A stretch of DNA of 34,034 nucleotides from Candidatus Gottesmanbacteria bacterium (GCA_023245335.1 JAHFKK010000001.1:1064019-1098052), one strand, 5' to 3'; positions 23,856 to 33,782 are shown, counted from the first letter of the stretch. Numbers and translations: made by a program. The notes: a model not told the origin generated them from the letters alone.

Positions 23856-24365
23856 ATGCATAGAAATACGCTCTTTCTCACCGTCATACTCGCGGTGATT
23901 GCAGCACTCGTTGTCGGCGTCAATATCGGCCGTCATGACAATAAACCCCAGGCTATACCTACACCCTCGCTGACACCGACTGCAACTCCCATCAAGCATC
24001 TGACGTTTTCGAGCGCACTTTGTGGAATTACTCTGGAGTATCCAAGTAATCTTCAACCTTTGGAGAGTACGGCCAGTGGAACCGCATTTGTCGATAACGC
24101 GCACCCGGATCAATCCGTCATCCTGGTCTGCCGGCCGGATCTTCCCAAAATAACCGTCACCGCGGACAAGATAGAAAATATAACGATCCAAAATAGCGCA
24201 TCCAGTGGAGCGACGTTATCAGCCAAACTCTACCATGACGTATCTGCAAATAACGAACCGGTCGATAAACTCATGTTCCACAACGAGAAAAAGGGTCTCG
24301 ACGTCTATCTCGGAGGCTTCGGCGCGACGTTCAAAGAGATTATTGCCTCAATCAAACTCTTCTAA
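23856..24365 (+). CDS. Membrane-anchored extracellular protein
   Basis: N-terminal TM, PTPSLTPTATP linker, globular domain. Confidence 0.65.
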   Translation: MHRNTLFLTVILAVIAALVVGVNIGRHDNKPQAIPTPSLTPTATPIKHLTFSSALCGITLEYPSNLQPLESTASGTAFVDNAHPDQSVILVCRPDLPKITVTADKIENITIQNSASSGATLSAKLYHDVSANNEPVDKLMFHNEKKGLDVYLGGFGATFKEIIASIKLF

Positions 24366-24423
24366 ACGCCCCACGGGGAATATCATTTCATTCACTGGCT
24401 AAAGCTGATAAAATAGGTTCGTT

Positions 24424-24494
24424 AGGGCCATAGTTCAATGGTAGAATAGGGGTCTCCAAAACCTCTGATCGTGGTTCGACTCCACGTGGCCCTG
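24424..24494 (+). tRNA. tRNA-Trp (anticodon CCA)
   Basis: Acceptor AGGGCCA/TGGCCCT, anticodon loop CTCCAAA, T-loop TTCGACT, discriminator G. Confidence 0.95.
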
Positions 24495-24506
24495 CAAAAA
24501 AAGAGG

Positions 24507-25133
24507 TTACGTCGTCCCGAAGTAGCGATCCCCAAAATCCCCAAGACCGGGAACGATATATTTACGGCTATCGAGCCGTTTATCTATGGAAGCGGTAAAT
24601 ATCGGCACATCCGGGTGATGCGTCTGTATGCGCCGGACTCCTTCAGGGGCTGCAACGATCGAAAGCGCGAGAATCTCTTTGGCTCCCCGTTTTTTGAGGA
24701 GTGTCAGCGCCTGATCTTTGCTCCCGCCGGTTGCCAACATCGGATCAAAGAGAATAATCTTATCCAGCGGACTGATATTCGGAAGATGCTCATAATATTT
24801 GGCTGCTATAGCTGTTTTTTCGTCCCGTTTGAGCCCGATAAACCCGACCGGTGCGTCCGGCACGTACCCGTCAAGCGATTCAACCATTGCCTGTCCGGCC
24901 CGCAAAATTGCTACGAAGATCAGGGAATCAGCAAGTCGTTTCCCGTCAAAGGCCGCAAGCGGCGTATGAATCTTTTTGGTCCGCAAACGCAGACATTTGG
25001 TGGCTTCGATAAATACTATGAGGGAAACGATGCTCGTGTGGTGAACGAAATCCGCTTTTTTCGTCTTCACGTCCCGCAGGACGGTCAGAGAATGATCAAT
25101 GAGCGGGTGCTTAACGACAATAACTTCGGCCAT
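24507..25133 (-). CDS. upp: Uracil phosphoribosyltransferase
   Basis: FVAILRAGQAMV, ILFDPMLATGGS, VPGLGDFGDRYFGT. Confidence 0.93.
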   Translation of the reverse strand: MAEVIVVKHPLIDHSLTVLRDVKTKKADFVHHTSIVSLIVFIEATKCLRLRTKKIHTPLAAFDGKRLADSLIFVAILRAGQAMVESLDGYVPDAPVGFIGLKRDEKTAIAAKYYEHLPNISPLDKIILFDPMLATGGSKDQALTLLKKRGAKEILALSIVAAPEGVRRIQTHHPDVPIFTASIDKRLDSRKYIVPGLGDFGDRYFGTT

Positions 25134-25286
25134 ACCTCTTAGTTAATTAGAAATTTTAATGTCGCGCGAATCCAATATGTTAAATACTTACATCACCAAT
25201 AGAGATTATACCTCCGTTGTAAACAAAAATGTATGTGTGCTACCACACAACACAAATTATACGTACAAAAATGATACACTTATGTC

Positions 25287-25712
25287 ATGAATCTCCGCAC
25301 TATGACCCTCGCCGATCATCCGTCGCTCATCACATTTTGGAAAGCAAACTATTTCGTCAACGAGATGGACACCAAAAACCAGTTTAAACTTTTTCTCGAC
25401 AAAAATCCGGACTTGAGCATCGTCATGGAAACGGACGGCCGAATTATCGGTACAGCACTCGGTTCATACGATGGCCGTCGCGGCTATATCCAAAAAGTCG
25501 TAACCGCCAAAGAATATCGGAAGCGAGGAATCGGCAAGATGTTGGTCTTGGAGGTTATCAGACGCTTACGTGCTGTTGGAGTACTATATATCCCACTTGC
25601 AGAAGACAAGCATTTGGTCGCGTTTTATATAGAGTGCGGATTTAAAAAAACCGAACAAGTCGCCATGAATATGAGTTGGTCAACCTACACGTATACACCT
25701 GATACGGCATAA
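25287..25712 (+). CDS. GNAT-family N-acetyltransferase
   Basis: VVTAKEYRKRGIGKMLVLEVIRRL acetyl-CoA motif. Confidence 0.85.
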   Translation: MNLRTMTLADHPSLITFWKANYFVNEMDTKNQFKLFLDKNPDLSIVMETDGRIIGTALGSYDGRRGYIQKVVTAKEYRKRGIGKMLVLEVIRRLRAVGVLYIPLAEDKHLVAFYIECGFKKTEQVAMNMSWSTYTYTPDTA

Positions 25713-25724
25713 CATTCCCGGATA

Positions 25725-25753
25725 TTGACAACGATTGTATGAATTCGTACACT
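25725..25753 (+). promoter_or_regulatory. Sigma70-like promoter
   Basis: TTGACA-17-TACACT, 8 nt to ATG at 25762. Confidence 0.65.
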
Positions 25754-25761
25754 TAACGGAT

Positions 25762-26262
25762 ATGAATAAAACTACCGTTCTTGTTTTGGCTGTTGTCGTA
25801 CTTCTCGGTCTCGGATATGTTGGCCGGCAGCGAATTAAATCCATGTTGGGTATGTCTACCCCCGCTCCGGTTCAGGAGATGGCTCCGGCAAACGGATCCC
25901 CTTCTGCATCAGCTTCTGCTCCGACGACTTCTTCGTCTGATAGTGTCTACATGACAAAGGCCGATCCGGCCAAGGGTAGTTACATGACAGATTCACAGGG
26001 CATGACGCTCTATACCTTTGATAAAGACACCAAAGACGTCAGCAACTGTTCGGGAGGGTGTCTTGCAGCGTGGCCGGCATACAAATTCACGACCTCTGCA
26101 AATGCTACCTTACCGGCTAACGTCACGGCGATCACACGGGCCGATGGTGGCCAGCAATTCGCCTGGAAAGATATGCCGCTCTATTACTACACGAAAGACC
26201 AAAAAGCCGGAGACATCACGGGTGACGGCGTCGGCGGCGTATGGCACATCGTAAAGCTGTAA
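25762..26262 (+). CDS. Membrane-anchored secreted-repeat protein (Lipoprotein_15-like)
   Basis: YMTDSQGMTLYTFDKDTKDVSNCSGGCLAAWPAY...MPLYYYTKDQKAGDITGDGVGGVWHIV. Start by promoter position; ORF track gives 25735. Confidence 0.8.
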   Translation: MNKTTVLVLAVVVLLGLGYVGRQRIKSMLGMSTPAPVQEMAPANGSPSASASAPTTSSSDSVYMTKADPAKGSYMTDSQGMTLYTFDKDTKDVSNCSGGCLAAWPAYKFTTSANATLPANVTAITRADGGQQFAWKDMPLYYYTKDQKAGDITGDGVGGVWHIVKL

Positions 26263-26312
26263 CGAATTTTCGTGATAGTTAGTTTACTCGGAAAAATTGT
26301 TATACTACTGGA

Positions 26313-26930
26313 ATGGAACGTGTCGATCTGACCCATACGTTTACCGCGGATATGCCGGTGTATCCCGGAGATCCGAAATCAACACTCATACAAATCTCCT
26401 CTATCGCTAAAGACGGCTTTACCGATCATCTCCTAACAACCCCCATGCATGTCGGCACACACATGGATGCCCCGCTGCATATGATCGAAGGCGGTAAAAC
26501 CATTGATGCGATAGAACTGGACCGTTTTTTCGGGCCGGGAGTACTTCTGGACGCCAGGAATAAATTATCCGTAGACCGCGACATCCTCGACAATATCACC
26601 GTACCCAAAGGAGCATTTATCCTCGTGTACACCGGACAGGATGCGAAATGGAATAAGGATTCGTATTTCTACGGGTATCCGCTCATAACCGAAGCGTTCG
26701 GTACGCGCGCTGTAGAACTGGGTGTTCATGCCGTCGGAGTAGATACACCGAGTGTTGACGAACCGCCGTTTGCGACCCATAAAGCGCTCCTTGGGAAAGG
26801 AGTACTCGTCATTGAACACATGACGAATCTCGGCACTCTGGTGAATAAAAAATTTGATGTCATTGCCCTGCCTCCTAAACTTACGACAGACGGCGCGACG
26901 GTCCGCGTCATCGCTCAAACCCTCTCCTAA
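26313..26930 (+). CDS. Cyclase-family / kynurenine formamidase-like metal-dependent hydrolase
   Basis: DLTHTFTADMPVYPGDP, HVGTHMDAPLHM, VGVDTPSVD. Confidence 0.85.
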   Translation: MERVDLTHTFTADMPVYPGDPKSTLIQISSIAKDGFTDHLLTTPMHVGTHMDAPLHMIEGGKTIDAIELDRFFGPGVLLDARNKLSVDRDILDNITVPKGAFILVYTGQDAKWNKDSYFYGYPLITEAFGTRAVELGVHAVGVDTPSVDEPPFATHKALLGKGVLVIEHMTNLGTLVNKKFDVIALPPKLTTDGATVRVIAQTLS

Positions 26931-26980
26931 GCTCCCACATACCGTTCGCGCGCCTATGTACGATATACTTGTCATACGAT

Positions 26981-28165
26981 ATGGCGATTCATCGCAACAT
27001 AAAGCTTTTGGCACTGCACAACTTCTTTACGGACTTCGTCCTTTTTGCACCTGTCGCAATCATCTATTTCCAAAAAGTCACCGGGTCATTTGCTCTCGGC
27101 ATGAGCGTCTTCTCCGTCGCGTACGTATCCTCTGCCGTATTTGAGCTGCCGACCGGCATCTTCTCCGACATAGTCGGGCGCAAATGGACCGTCATATGGG
27201 GATCGTTCTTTTCTGTCATCTGTGTGGTCCTGTATGCCGTCGGCGGATCATACGCCATGCTTTTGGCCGGATCATTATTTCAGGGTCTCTCCCGTGCTTT
27301 TTTCAGCGGGAATAATGAAGCGCTCCTGCATGATTCACTTCGTGAGACGGATCAGACGCATCAGTATGGTGAATATCTCGGAAAAACCAGCACCACGTTT
27401 CAGATCGCCCTTGCCGCAGCGGCCGTCATCGGGAGCGTAACCGCAAGCCGTTCATTTGCCTGGGTTATGTGGCTCTCCGTCATTCCGCAGATCGCGGCGC
27501 TTATCGTTGCAACCCAGCTTACCGAACCGACAAATCCCCATAAGGCGGCAACCTCCATCTATGCGCACATGAAAGATTCTGCGAAACTTTTTATCACCAA
27601 TCCGATACTCAGGGACGTAAACCTCGCCGATGTCACCCGTTTCGGCCTGGGAGAATCGGTGTATTTCCTGCGGTCGGCATTCGTCAATTCCCTCTGGCCA
27701 CTGTGGGCTGTCGGGATATCCAATATGCTGGCGAACCTGGGAGGCGGACTGAGCTACTATTACAGCGATGCATTAATTAAGAAATTTAAGGAAATCCACA
27801 TACTGAATTTTGAAATCATCTTTAACCGGATCGTCAATTTCGCGGCTCTTCTTTTCCCGTCCGTACTCTCTCCGGTACTCATAAGTGCGTCATCACTTTC
27901 GTACGGCGTCGGATCGGTCGCTCTGGGCTCGCTTATGCAGAAAGAATTCACCGACCATCAACGGGCGACCATGGGATCCATTAACTCTCTTGCCGGCAAT
28001 GTCGTCTTCGGCATCTATTCCATAGCCCTTGGAGTCATGAGCGACCGCATGGGGGTACGCAGCGCCCTGCTTGCGGCAAATGTCGTCCTACTAGTTCCAC
28101 TTTACTTATATCGAAGGCTCGCACGGACCCAACAAACTTCTGCTACACTTACCAATGTTCTATGA
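26981..28165 (+). CDS. MFS transporter
   Basis: Polytopic; ELPTGIFSDIVGRKWTVIWGSF signature. Start ATG 26981 (TTG at 26969 possible). Confidence 0.85.
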   Translation: MAIHRNIKLLALHNFFTDFVLFAPVAIIYFQKVTGSFALGMSVFSVAYVSSAVFELPTGIFSDIVGRKWTVIWGSFFSVICVVLYAVGGSYAMLLAGSLFQGLSRAFFSGNNEALLHDSLRETDQTHQYGEYLGKTSTTFQIALAAAAVIGSVTASRSFAWVMWLSVIPQIAALIVATQLTEPTNPHKAATSIYAHMKDSAKLFITNPILRDVNLADVTRFGLGESVYFLRSAFVNSLWPLWAVGISNMLANLGGGLSYYYSDALIKKFKEIHILNFEIIFNRIVNFAALLFPSVLSPVLISASSLSYGVGSVALGSLMQKEFTDHQRATMGSINSLAGNVVFGIYSIALGVMSDRMGVRSALLAANVVLLVPLYLYRRLARTQQTSATLTNVL

Positions 28166-28764
28166 AAAAGCGGTTCAGAAAAATTAATCATGCCCACGGG
28201 ACGCATCCCCGACACAAAAAACACACCTACACAAACCTTCTCCTTGTCGCTCTGGGCTTTACGGCAGCCATACTACTCGCCAAGACACCTGCATTTGCTG
28301 CGTTCCTTCTGGGACTCGGAGGTTACGCGTATTTGGGGGCGTTTGTCGCCGGCGTACTTTTCGTCTGTACGCCGACGGCCGCAATTGGCGCGGTGATGCT
28401 TGTTGTTTTATCCAAAGACCTCCCGATACTGGGGGTATGTCTCATAGCGGGAATCGGCGCAGTGGTTGCCGATCTCGGCATGTTCCACATCGTCAAAGAC
28501 GGGTTACTCGAAGAGCTTGAGGACATATATAACGAGCTCCACGGCCGCAAGCTTTCGCATATTTTCCACAGCAAGGCATTCCGTTGGACCTTACCGGTTC
28601 TGGGCGCTATGATCATCGCCTCTCCGCTTCCGGATGAACTCGGGGTGGGACTCATGGGGATATCCAAGCTTAGCGTCTGGCGCTTTGCGGGGCTTTCGTG
28701 GGTTCTCAACTCCATCGGGATATTCACTGTGATATCGGCAATCTTCCTCATTCACCACGCGTAG
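28162..28764 (+). CDS. Multi-pass membrane protein
   Basis: Polytopic, ATGA overlap with the MFS gene; IIASPLPDELGVGLMGISKL. Confidence 0.65.
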   Translation: MKKRFRKINHAHGTHPRHKKHTYTNLLLVALGFTAAILLAKTPAFAAFLLGLGGYAYLGAFVAGVLFVCTPTAAIGAVMLVVLSKDLPILGVCLIAGIGAVVADLGMFHIVKDGLLEELEDIYNELHGRKLSHIFHSKAFRWTLPVLGAMIIASPLPDELGVGLMGISKLSVWRFAGLSWVLNSIGIFTVISAIFLIHHA

Positions 28765-28807
28765 TGTTGCATCATTTGTTATAATCCTCGTAAAGGAGCG
28801 TGTCTGT

Positions 28808-29185
28808 ATGTTTCATAAAATCTCTACAATCCTCATCTGGTCCGGCAACTGGAAGCCGCTTGCCGCATGGTATCAAAAAGTATTCAATCTCAAGACTATA
28901 GAGCAAATCAATCATCCGAAGGATACGGGTATATTGTTTGAATTCCCCGACGGGATGCCTTGGCTCTGGGTCGGACAGCACGACAAGATAAAAGGGAAGA
29001 ATAAAGACCATTTACGAATCATGTTTAATATAAATGTAGATTCCGTTGAGGAAGCGTACACATATCTCAGGAAAAAAGGCGTCAAATTCATCGCCCTACC
29101 CTTCCATGCACCGACCATGGAGAAATGGTTTGCGACATTTTCCGATCCTGACGGCAATACCATACAGATTATCGGTCAAAAATGA
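28808..29185 (+). CDS. VOC/glyoxalase-superfamily protein
   Basis: LAAWYQKVFNLKTIEQ...TFSDPDGNTIQIIG; SD aaaggag upstream. Confidence 0.85.
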   Translation: MFHKISTILIWSGNWKPLAAWYQKVFNLKTIEQINHPKDTGILFEFPDGMPWLWVGQHDKIKGKNKDHLRIMFNINVDSVEEAYTYLRKKGVKFIALPFHAPTMEKWFATFSDPDGNTIQIIGQK

Positions 29186-29541
29186 AACGACCACCTATCA
29201 AATCACCATTCGGCAAATACATCACCATGCTTGAAGAAGCCGATACGGACGTCAAAAACAAAGAAGAATACGGCTCATTCCTCATACTTTCGCTTGTCGA
29301 AGAAATAGGTGAGATGGCGAGGGCTTACCTTGCCAAACACGGCCGCAAACCGACAAATATCGCTGCCCAGGAAGACGAAACCTACGAACAGGAACTCGGA
29401 GACATTATCGTCGCAATCCTCCGATTCGCACGCATCAAAAATATCGACCTCCATAAACGCGTCATGTATACGCTTCGGAAAATAGAAAAGCGGCAACAGG
29501 AACCCAAACGTCAGGAAATCTCACGACACAGGGAGGGATAG
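29182..29541 (+). CDS. MazG-like nucleotide pyrophosphohydrolase
   Basis: SLVEEIGEMARAY...YEQELGDIIVAILRFARIKNIDL (EExxE/ExxD pattern); ATGA overlap. Confidence 0.7.
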   Translation: MKRPPIKSPFGKYITMLEEADTDVKNKEEYGSFLILSLVEEIGEMARAYLAKHGRKPTNIAAQEDETYEQELGDIIVAILRFARIKNIDLHKRVMYTLRKIEKRQQEPKRQEISRHREG

Positions 29542-30099
29542 GGTCCACTTAAGAAATGGGAAATGGGCCGGTAAGACACTCCGCACCAATTTATCCCACC
29601 ATACATTGCCGCCGTGCGGTACAAACCAATGAAGACTCCATTCCTGGATAATTTTCAGTATGATGATGACCCCCAACCACAACGCCTGATATGGTAGTAC
29701 TTGGATACGAGGCGTTGGTGCAGGATAAAATACAAATAACCAAAGTACAGCCGCTTCATAAATATTGGGGCACAACAAAAAAATTTCGGACGCACCGGAG
29801 GCCACATAAATGACGTATCCTATCGCCCGCCAAAGAAATAGCGGGAGGAACGCCAACCAGACTCCGTATCGCCACACAATATATAGCTCTACACAATAGC
29901 CCACCATATCGAGCGCTTTATCCCACCGGTGATACGATAAACGGTCAAAGACGCCGGTTGCGGCAAACACTCTCCCATCCAGAAAATCAAAAATCATAGT
30001 GAGTACTATTCCGGGAAGCGGTGCTATAAACATGGAGAACGCCGCGAGTATGCGCGCTAACGTAACAAGTGGAATGATAAGGACGTGTGCATTTTTCAT
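29521..30099 (-). CDS. Polytopic membrane protein, possibly CDP-alcohol phosphatidyltransferase-like
   Basis: DFLDGRVFAATGVFDRLSYHRWDKALD partly matches the D..DG...D...D motif. Confidence 0.5.
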   Translation of the reverse strand: MKNAHVLIIPLVTLARILAAFSMFIAPLPGIVLTMIFDFLDGRVFAATGVFDRLSYHRWDKALDMVGYCVELYIVWRYGVWLAFLPLFLWRAIGYVIYVASGASEIFLLCPNIYEAAVLWLFVFYPAPTPRIQVLPYQALWLGVIIILKIIQEWSLHWFVPHGGNVWWDKLVRSVLPAHFPFLKWTLSLPVS

Positions 30100-30106
30100 G
30101 AGGAGT

Positions 30107-30607
30107 TTAGCGCGGTCTGCCCCACCGACTCCAATTTGTATTCATTTCGCCCAACTGTATGAGATCGTCCGCGATATCAAACAAATAGTGGCTTACTATG
30201 GAGCCAAACAATACGACACCGAGATGCCAATCGACAAACGAAGCAAGGGCCGCAAGAGCAATAAAGATACCTACGATATACACATTGTGATACGACAAAC
30301 TGGTATTTAGCTTATGGCCCGTCGCGACGAAGTAAAATAATTTACGCCACTCCCGTTTTTTGACGTGGGAAAACACCTGTTGGGTGTAGGTGTCATGACG
30401 GCCATACCCCAACCAGTAATTGAAATGGTCGATGTCAGGTAATACCGACCCTATGGCCGCGGTCCAAATCCATTTGAGGTTAAACTCCCCCCACAATTCA
30501 CGCAAGAACCATGCCCACAAAAGCCCCAGCATGACGTGGTATGCCATGTGTCGTGATTGCCAGAGAATAAATCCAGCGCCGCGCATTCGGGCGAATGTTT
30601 TTCGCAT
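30107..30607 (-). CDS. Membrane-bound metal-dependent hydrolase-like (YdjM-type) protein
   Basis: GSVLPDIDHFNYW...SHYLFDIADDL; start MRKTFARMRG at 30607 by promoter position. Confidence 0.6.
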   Translation of the reverse strand: MRKTFARMRGAGFILWQSRHMAYHVMLGLLWAWFLRELWGEFNLKWIWTAAIGSVLPDIDHFNYWLGYGRHDTYTQQVFSHVKKREWRKLFYFVATGHKLNTSLSYHNVYIVGIFIALAALASFVDWHLGVVLFGSIVSHYLFDIADDLIQLGEMNTNWSRWGRPR

Positions 30608-30636
30608 GCCCCCAGTTTCGGGTATTGGTCCACTTG

Positions 30637-30655
30637 TGTCAAGTATTTTTTGACA
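30637..30655. promoter_or_regulatory. Back-to-back -35 boxes of a divergent promoter pair
   Basis: TGTCAA-gtatttt-TTGACA; minus: TTGACA-17-GAAACT-6-ATG(30607); plus: TTGACA-17-AATAGT-7-ATG(30686). Confidence 0.55.
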
Positions 30656-30685
30656 AACGCCCCGCAGTGCGCAATAGTACGATAT

Positions 30686-30865
30686 ATGGCAGACGGATCG
30701 AAACACTCTTATGTCTTTGACGCCGTTGGTCTTATCCTCCTCTACGCCGTCGCCATGGCAAGCGTCGCGATACCATACCGGGTGCTTATACAAAAAATCA
30801 GCATCACCACGCCCCTTGAGGTAAAGGCGCAAGGAAACCAGCAAATCACCACAACGGGTAAATGA
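30686..30865 (+). CDS. 59-aa single-pass membrane protein
   Basis: MADGSKHSYVFDAVGLILLYAVAMASVAIPYRVLIQKISITTPLEVKAQGNQQITTTGK. Confidence 0.5.
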   Translation: MADGSKHSYVFDAVGLILLYAVAMASVAIPYRVLIQKISITTPLEVKAQGNQQITTTGK

Positions 30866-30867
30866 AC

Positions 30868-31746
30868 TTACAGCTTGAGGCTTTTGAGGTACTCCCGAAA
30901 ATCACCGTTTAAATCTTTGTGTGCCAAAGCAAACTCAACAACGGTTTTGAGATATTCAAGTTTGTTCCCGGTGTCGTAGTAACGGCCTTCTTTTACCAAG
31001 CATGCGTAGACCGGCCGTGATTTCATAAGTTCCCGTATCGCGTCGGTGAGCCATACCTCTCCGCTTTTTCCCGGTGCAAGGTGCTCGAGTATCGGAAAAA
31101 TGTCAGGCGTCAGGACGTAGCAGCCATGGGCTGCAATATTACTCGGGGCCTCTTCTTTCTTCGGTTTTTCGATGAGTTTTTTGATCTGCCAGACGTTGTC
31201 CTCTACGTTGACCGCGTCAACGATGCCATACCGGGAAACGTCCTGATTGGATACTTTGATTGCGGATATTACGGGGTCGCCGTATTTTTCGAATACGTCG
31301 ATACATTGTTTGGCGCGTGGGGGCTTCGCATATATGAATTCATCTCCCCATATCGCCACAAACGGCTCGTCTCCGATGACGTTTCTGGCGCATAGTACCG
31401 GTGTGCCGTTCCCATACGGGCCTTTTTGACGGATATAAATAAAGTTAGCAAGTTCTGCCGTCCGTTTGACTTCTTCAAGCTGTTCTTGTTTCCCCTGCTC
31501 TTTCAGCGTCTGAATGAGTTCATTGGGATAATCAAAATGGTCCTCAATTGCCCGCTTGTGCCATCCGGTCACGATGACAATGTCGGTAATACCGGAAGCG
31601 ACTAACTCTTCGACCACATACTGTATGACCGGTTTGTCCACAATGGGGAGCATTTCTTTCGGCATTGCCTTCGTCTGGGGAAGAAATCGCGTCCCAAAAC
31701 CTGCTGCGGGGATGACTGCTTTGCGGATCTTTTGTGCCTTCGCCAT
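30868..31746 (-). CDS. galU: UTP--glucose-1-phosphate uridylyltransferase
   Basis: KAVIPAAGFGTRFLPQTKAMPKEMLPIVDKPVIQYVVEELVASGI. Confidence 0.95.
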   Translation of the reverse strand: MAKAQKIRKAVIPAAGFGTRFLPQTKAMPKEMLPIVDKPVIQYVVEELVASGITDIVIVTGWHKRAIEDHFDYPNELIQTLKEQGKQEQLEEVKRTAELANFIYIRQKGPYGNGTPVLCARNVIGDEPFVAIWGDEFIYAKPPRAKQCIDVFEKYGDPVISAIKVSNQDVSRYGIVDAVNVEDNVWQIKKLIEKPKKEEAPSNIAAHGCYVLTPDIFPILEHLAPGKSGEVWLTDAIRELMKSRPVYACLVKEGRYYDTGNKLEYLKTVVEFALAHKDLNGDFREYLKSLKL

Positions 31747-31835
31747 ATAAAAAAAGTGGACAGGTACTCCTGATTGTACCGTCGGAGAATTTCATTTGTC
31801 AATTTGTTATGATGAAAGTAGGCAGCTCCGGAGGT

Positions 31836-33782
31836 ATGAAAAAATTATTTGTCCTGCTTATTTTGTCGGTCCTTGTCCTCATCCCAATAACACCCGTGTT
31901 TGCCGGGGTAGCTTCACATGCGACGACCAAAGCAGGCGATGCGATTGACATCACGCTGCATCCCATACATCAACTCCCCCAAAAGTTCGGATATGACATA
32001 ACGGGCGACATCATTCCTATCGTCGCGGCAGTAGAGAAAAGAATAGCTATCCCCGATGTCTACCCTTTTGCCGTTTTCAATAAAGCGTTAAGCGATCTCG
32101 CGCAATCGATATACGGAAAACAAAAGACTATTGATTTTACGAATAACAACCCCGTGAGCGCCAAGTATTGCGTCAAAATGGTTCTCACGCCTCCGTATAT
32201 GGAAAAGGTTGTCCGCTATGACATCACCGACACCACTACGGAAATATCGGCCGATTGGCCCGATTCCCGCGTGGCCGGACAGGCGGAAGAATATTTGGCG
32301 AGCTGGAACGGGCTTTGGAAAAAAGGGCCGAATACTGCCGGATACTATGATTATAATTACCCCACACATGTCATCGCGACCATCGTCACCGGCGACTGCG
32401 GGATGCAGACGTCTGCCGTACCGGTGAAAACAGGTGACCCGTTGGTCGCGAAGCAACTAGCCCGATTCGAGCCGGGTTGTCCTGACGTCGATCATTGTTC
32501 CCACTACGAAGATTGGTACTCCGGACCAGAAAAGAAGTACTGGGTAGAAGGTGATGGAATTAAACCAGGCCACTGGGAATGGGTCCATCTCCCCGTACCA
32601 ATACGGTATGAAATCACCCGCAAATCGGGCGACGGACACTTCACCAACTTACAGGCCAAAAGCGGCAGGTGTGATTCGGGCGATACCAGCGACGCACAAA
32701 CAGCTGCGCTCTGTGACCAGCGGGGGCAATGGACGTCCGGATTTGTCCCGAAATCGATATTTGACATACCGATCGCCCCGCACGCCCAGGTCGAACAGCA
32801 GGTCCAATTGTCCGGGATAACCGCGCAACATATATCCACACTCGATCATCCGGTAACATTGGACACCGCGTTCAAAAATACGCATAGCGCCATGGAGGAC
32901 ACCAAAACAGCGGTCTGTTTTCTGACGCCAATGTCAAGACAAAATGCGGTAAGTATCGGCGACAAAACCGACAGCATACCGCTCACATGTAACGTGCGCG
33001 CGGTGAAATGCCCCATAGATGTCATTCTGGACGAAAATCCTCAGAGCAAAGACAACTCCTGCAGTTTGTGCAATACAGGAAGCTACACTAGTTCCGATAA
33101 CTTTCTCACCCCCGCGGAAAAGCTTGCATTCCCGGGGGGCGTCCCTCCTGCACTTGTCAAAGTGCTTCGCTATGCGGGCGGTGTGTATCATGTGCCCCCT
33201 GCGGTACTTTTGGGTACCATGCTGGAAGAAGGAGCCTTCGAACACGCACCCTCATGGACATGGACTGACACGACCGTACGCACATATAGCGACTGTACGA
33301 TCAAAGACCCTATGCCCCGTTGTGATGAGTTTGCCCACCCGACAACCGGCGCAAAAGGAGCGTTTGGATTTATACAATTTTGGTGGGATCAATCCATGGC
33401 ACAACTCGGCGAATTCGGTCCGTTCAAACCGCTCGCTGATGACCCGCTATTTAAAGACGTCCTTGCAAACCGGCCTAAAGACACAATGGGTTCATGTAAC
33501 TTCCTGGACGCCGCGATGATGGCGGCCCAGGATATGGGGACAACACAAAGCCACCTCTATGTTCCCGGCGTTCCGCAGTCCTGCAGTGAAGGAACCTATG
33601 GCACGACGACCTATCCAATCTATCAAGGCGGCGATATCCCCGGCTCCTGCAGTGTATGGGAGTCTGATCGTGTCGCGCTCACGCGTTATCAATACTCCGA
33701 CCGCGTCTGTGATGCGACTATCGGACGGACCGTACGGACGTTCGATGCTTTTAACTGCAGCACCGATGCCGGCGCCCCGTAA
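31836..33782 (+). CDS. Large secreted protein with C-terminal lysozyme/transglycosylase-like region
   Basis: Signal peptide MKKLFVLLILSVLVLIPITPVFA; C-terminal YHVPPAVLLGTMLEEGAFEH...GAKGAFGFIQFWWDQSMAQLG. Upstream Met (31809/31812) also possible. Confidence 0.65.
   Translation: MKKLFVLLILSVLVLIPITPVFAGVASHATTKAGDAIDITLHPIHQLPQKFGYDITGDIIPIVAAVEKRIAIPDVYPFAVFNKALSDLAQSIYGKQKTIDFTNNNPVSAKYCVKMVLTPPYMEKVVRYDITDTTTEISADWPDSRVAGQAEEYLASWNGLWKKGPNTAGYYDYNYPTHVIATIVTGDCGMQTSAVPVKTGDPLVAKQLARFEPGCPDVDHCSHYEDWYSGPEKKYWVEGDGIKPGHWEWVHLPVPIRYEITRKSGDGHFTNLQAKSGRCDSGDTSDAQTAALCDQRGQWTSGFVPKSIFDIPIAPHAQVEQQVQLSGITAQHISTLDHPVTLDTAFKNTHSAMEDTKTAVCFLTPMSRQNAVSIGDKTDSIPLTCNVRAVKCPIDVILDENPQSKDNSCSLCNTGSYTSSDNFLTPAEKLAFPGGVPPALVKVLRYAGGVYHVPPAVLLGTMLEEGAFEHAPSWTWTDTTVRTYSDCTIKDPMPRCDEFAHPTTGAKGAFGFIQFWWDQSMAQLGEFGPFKPLADDPLFKDVLANRPKDTMGSCNFLDAAMMAAQDMGTTQSHLYVPGVPQSCSEGTYGTTTYPIYQGGDIPGSCSVWESDRVALTRYQYSDRVCDATIGRTVRTFDAFNCSTDAGAP

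Noticed and set aside
24471-25142. ORF 24471..25142(+) 223 aa
   Set aside because: Antisense to the well-supported upp gene and starts within tRNA-Trp.
31829-31838. GGAGGT next to ATG 31836 as a Shine-Dalgarno
   Set aside because: No spacer between GGAGGT and ATG, so it cannot serve as a standard SD for this start; start choice remains uncertain.
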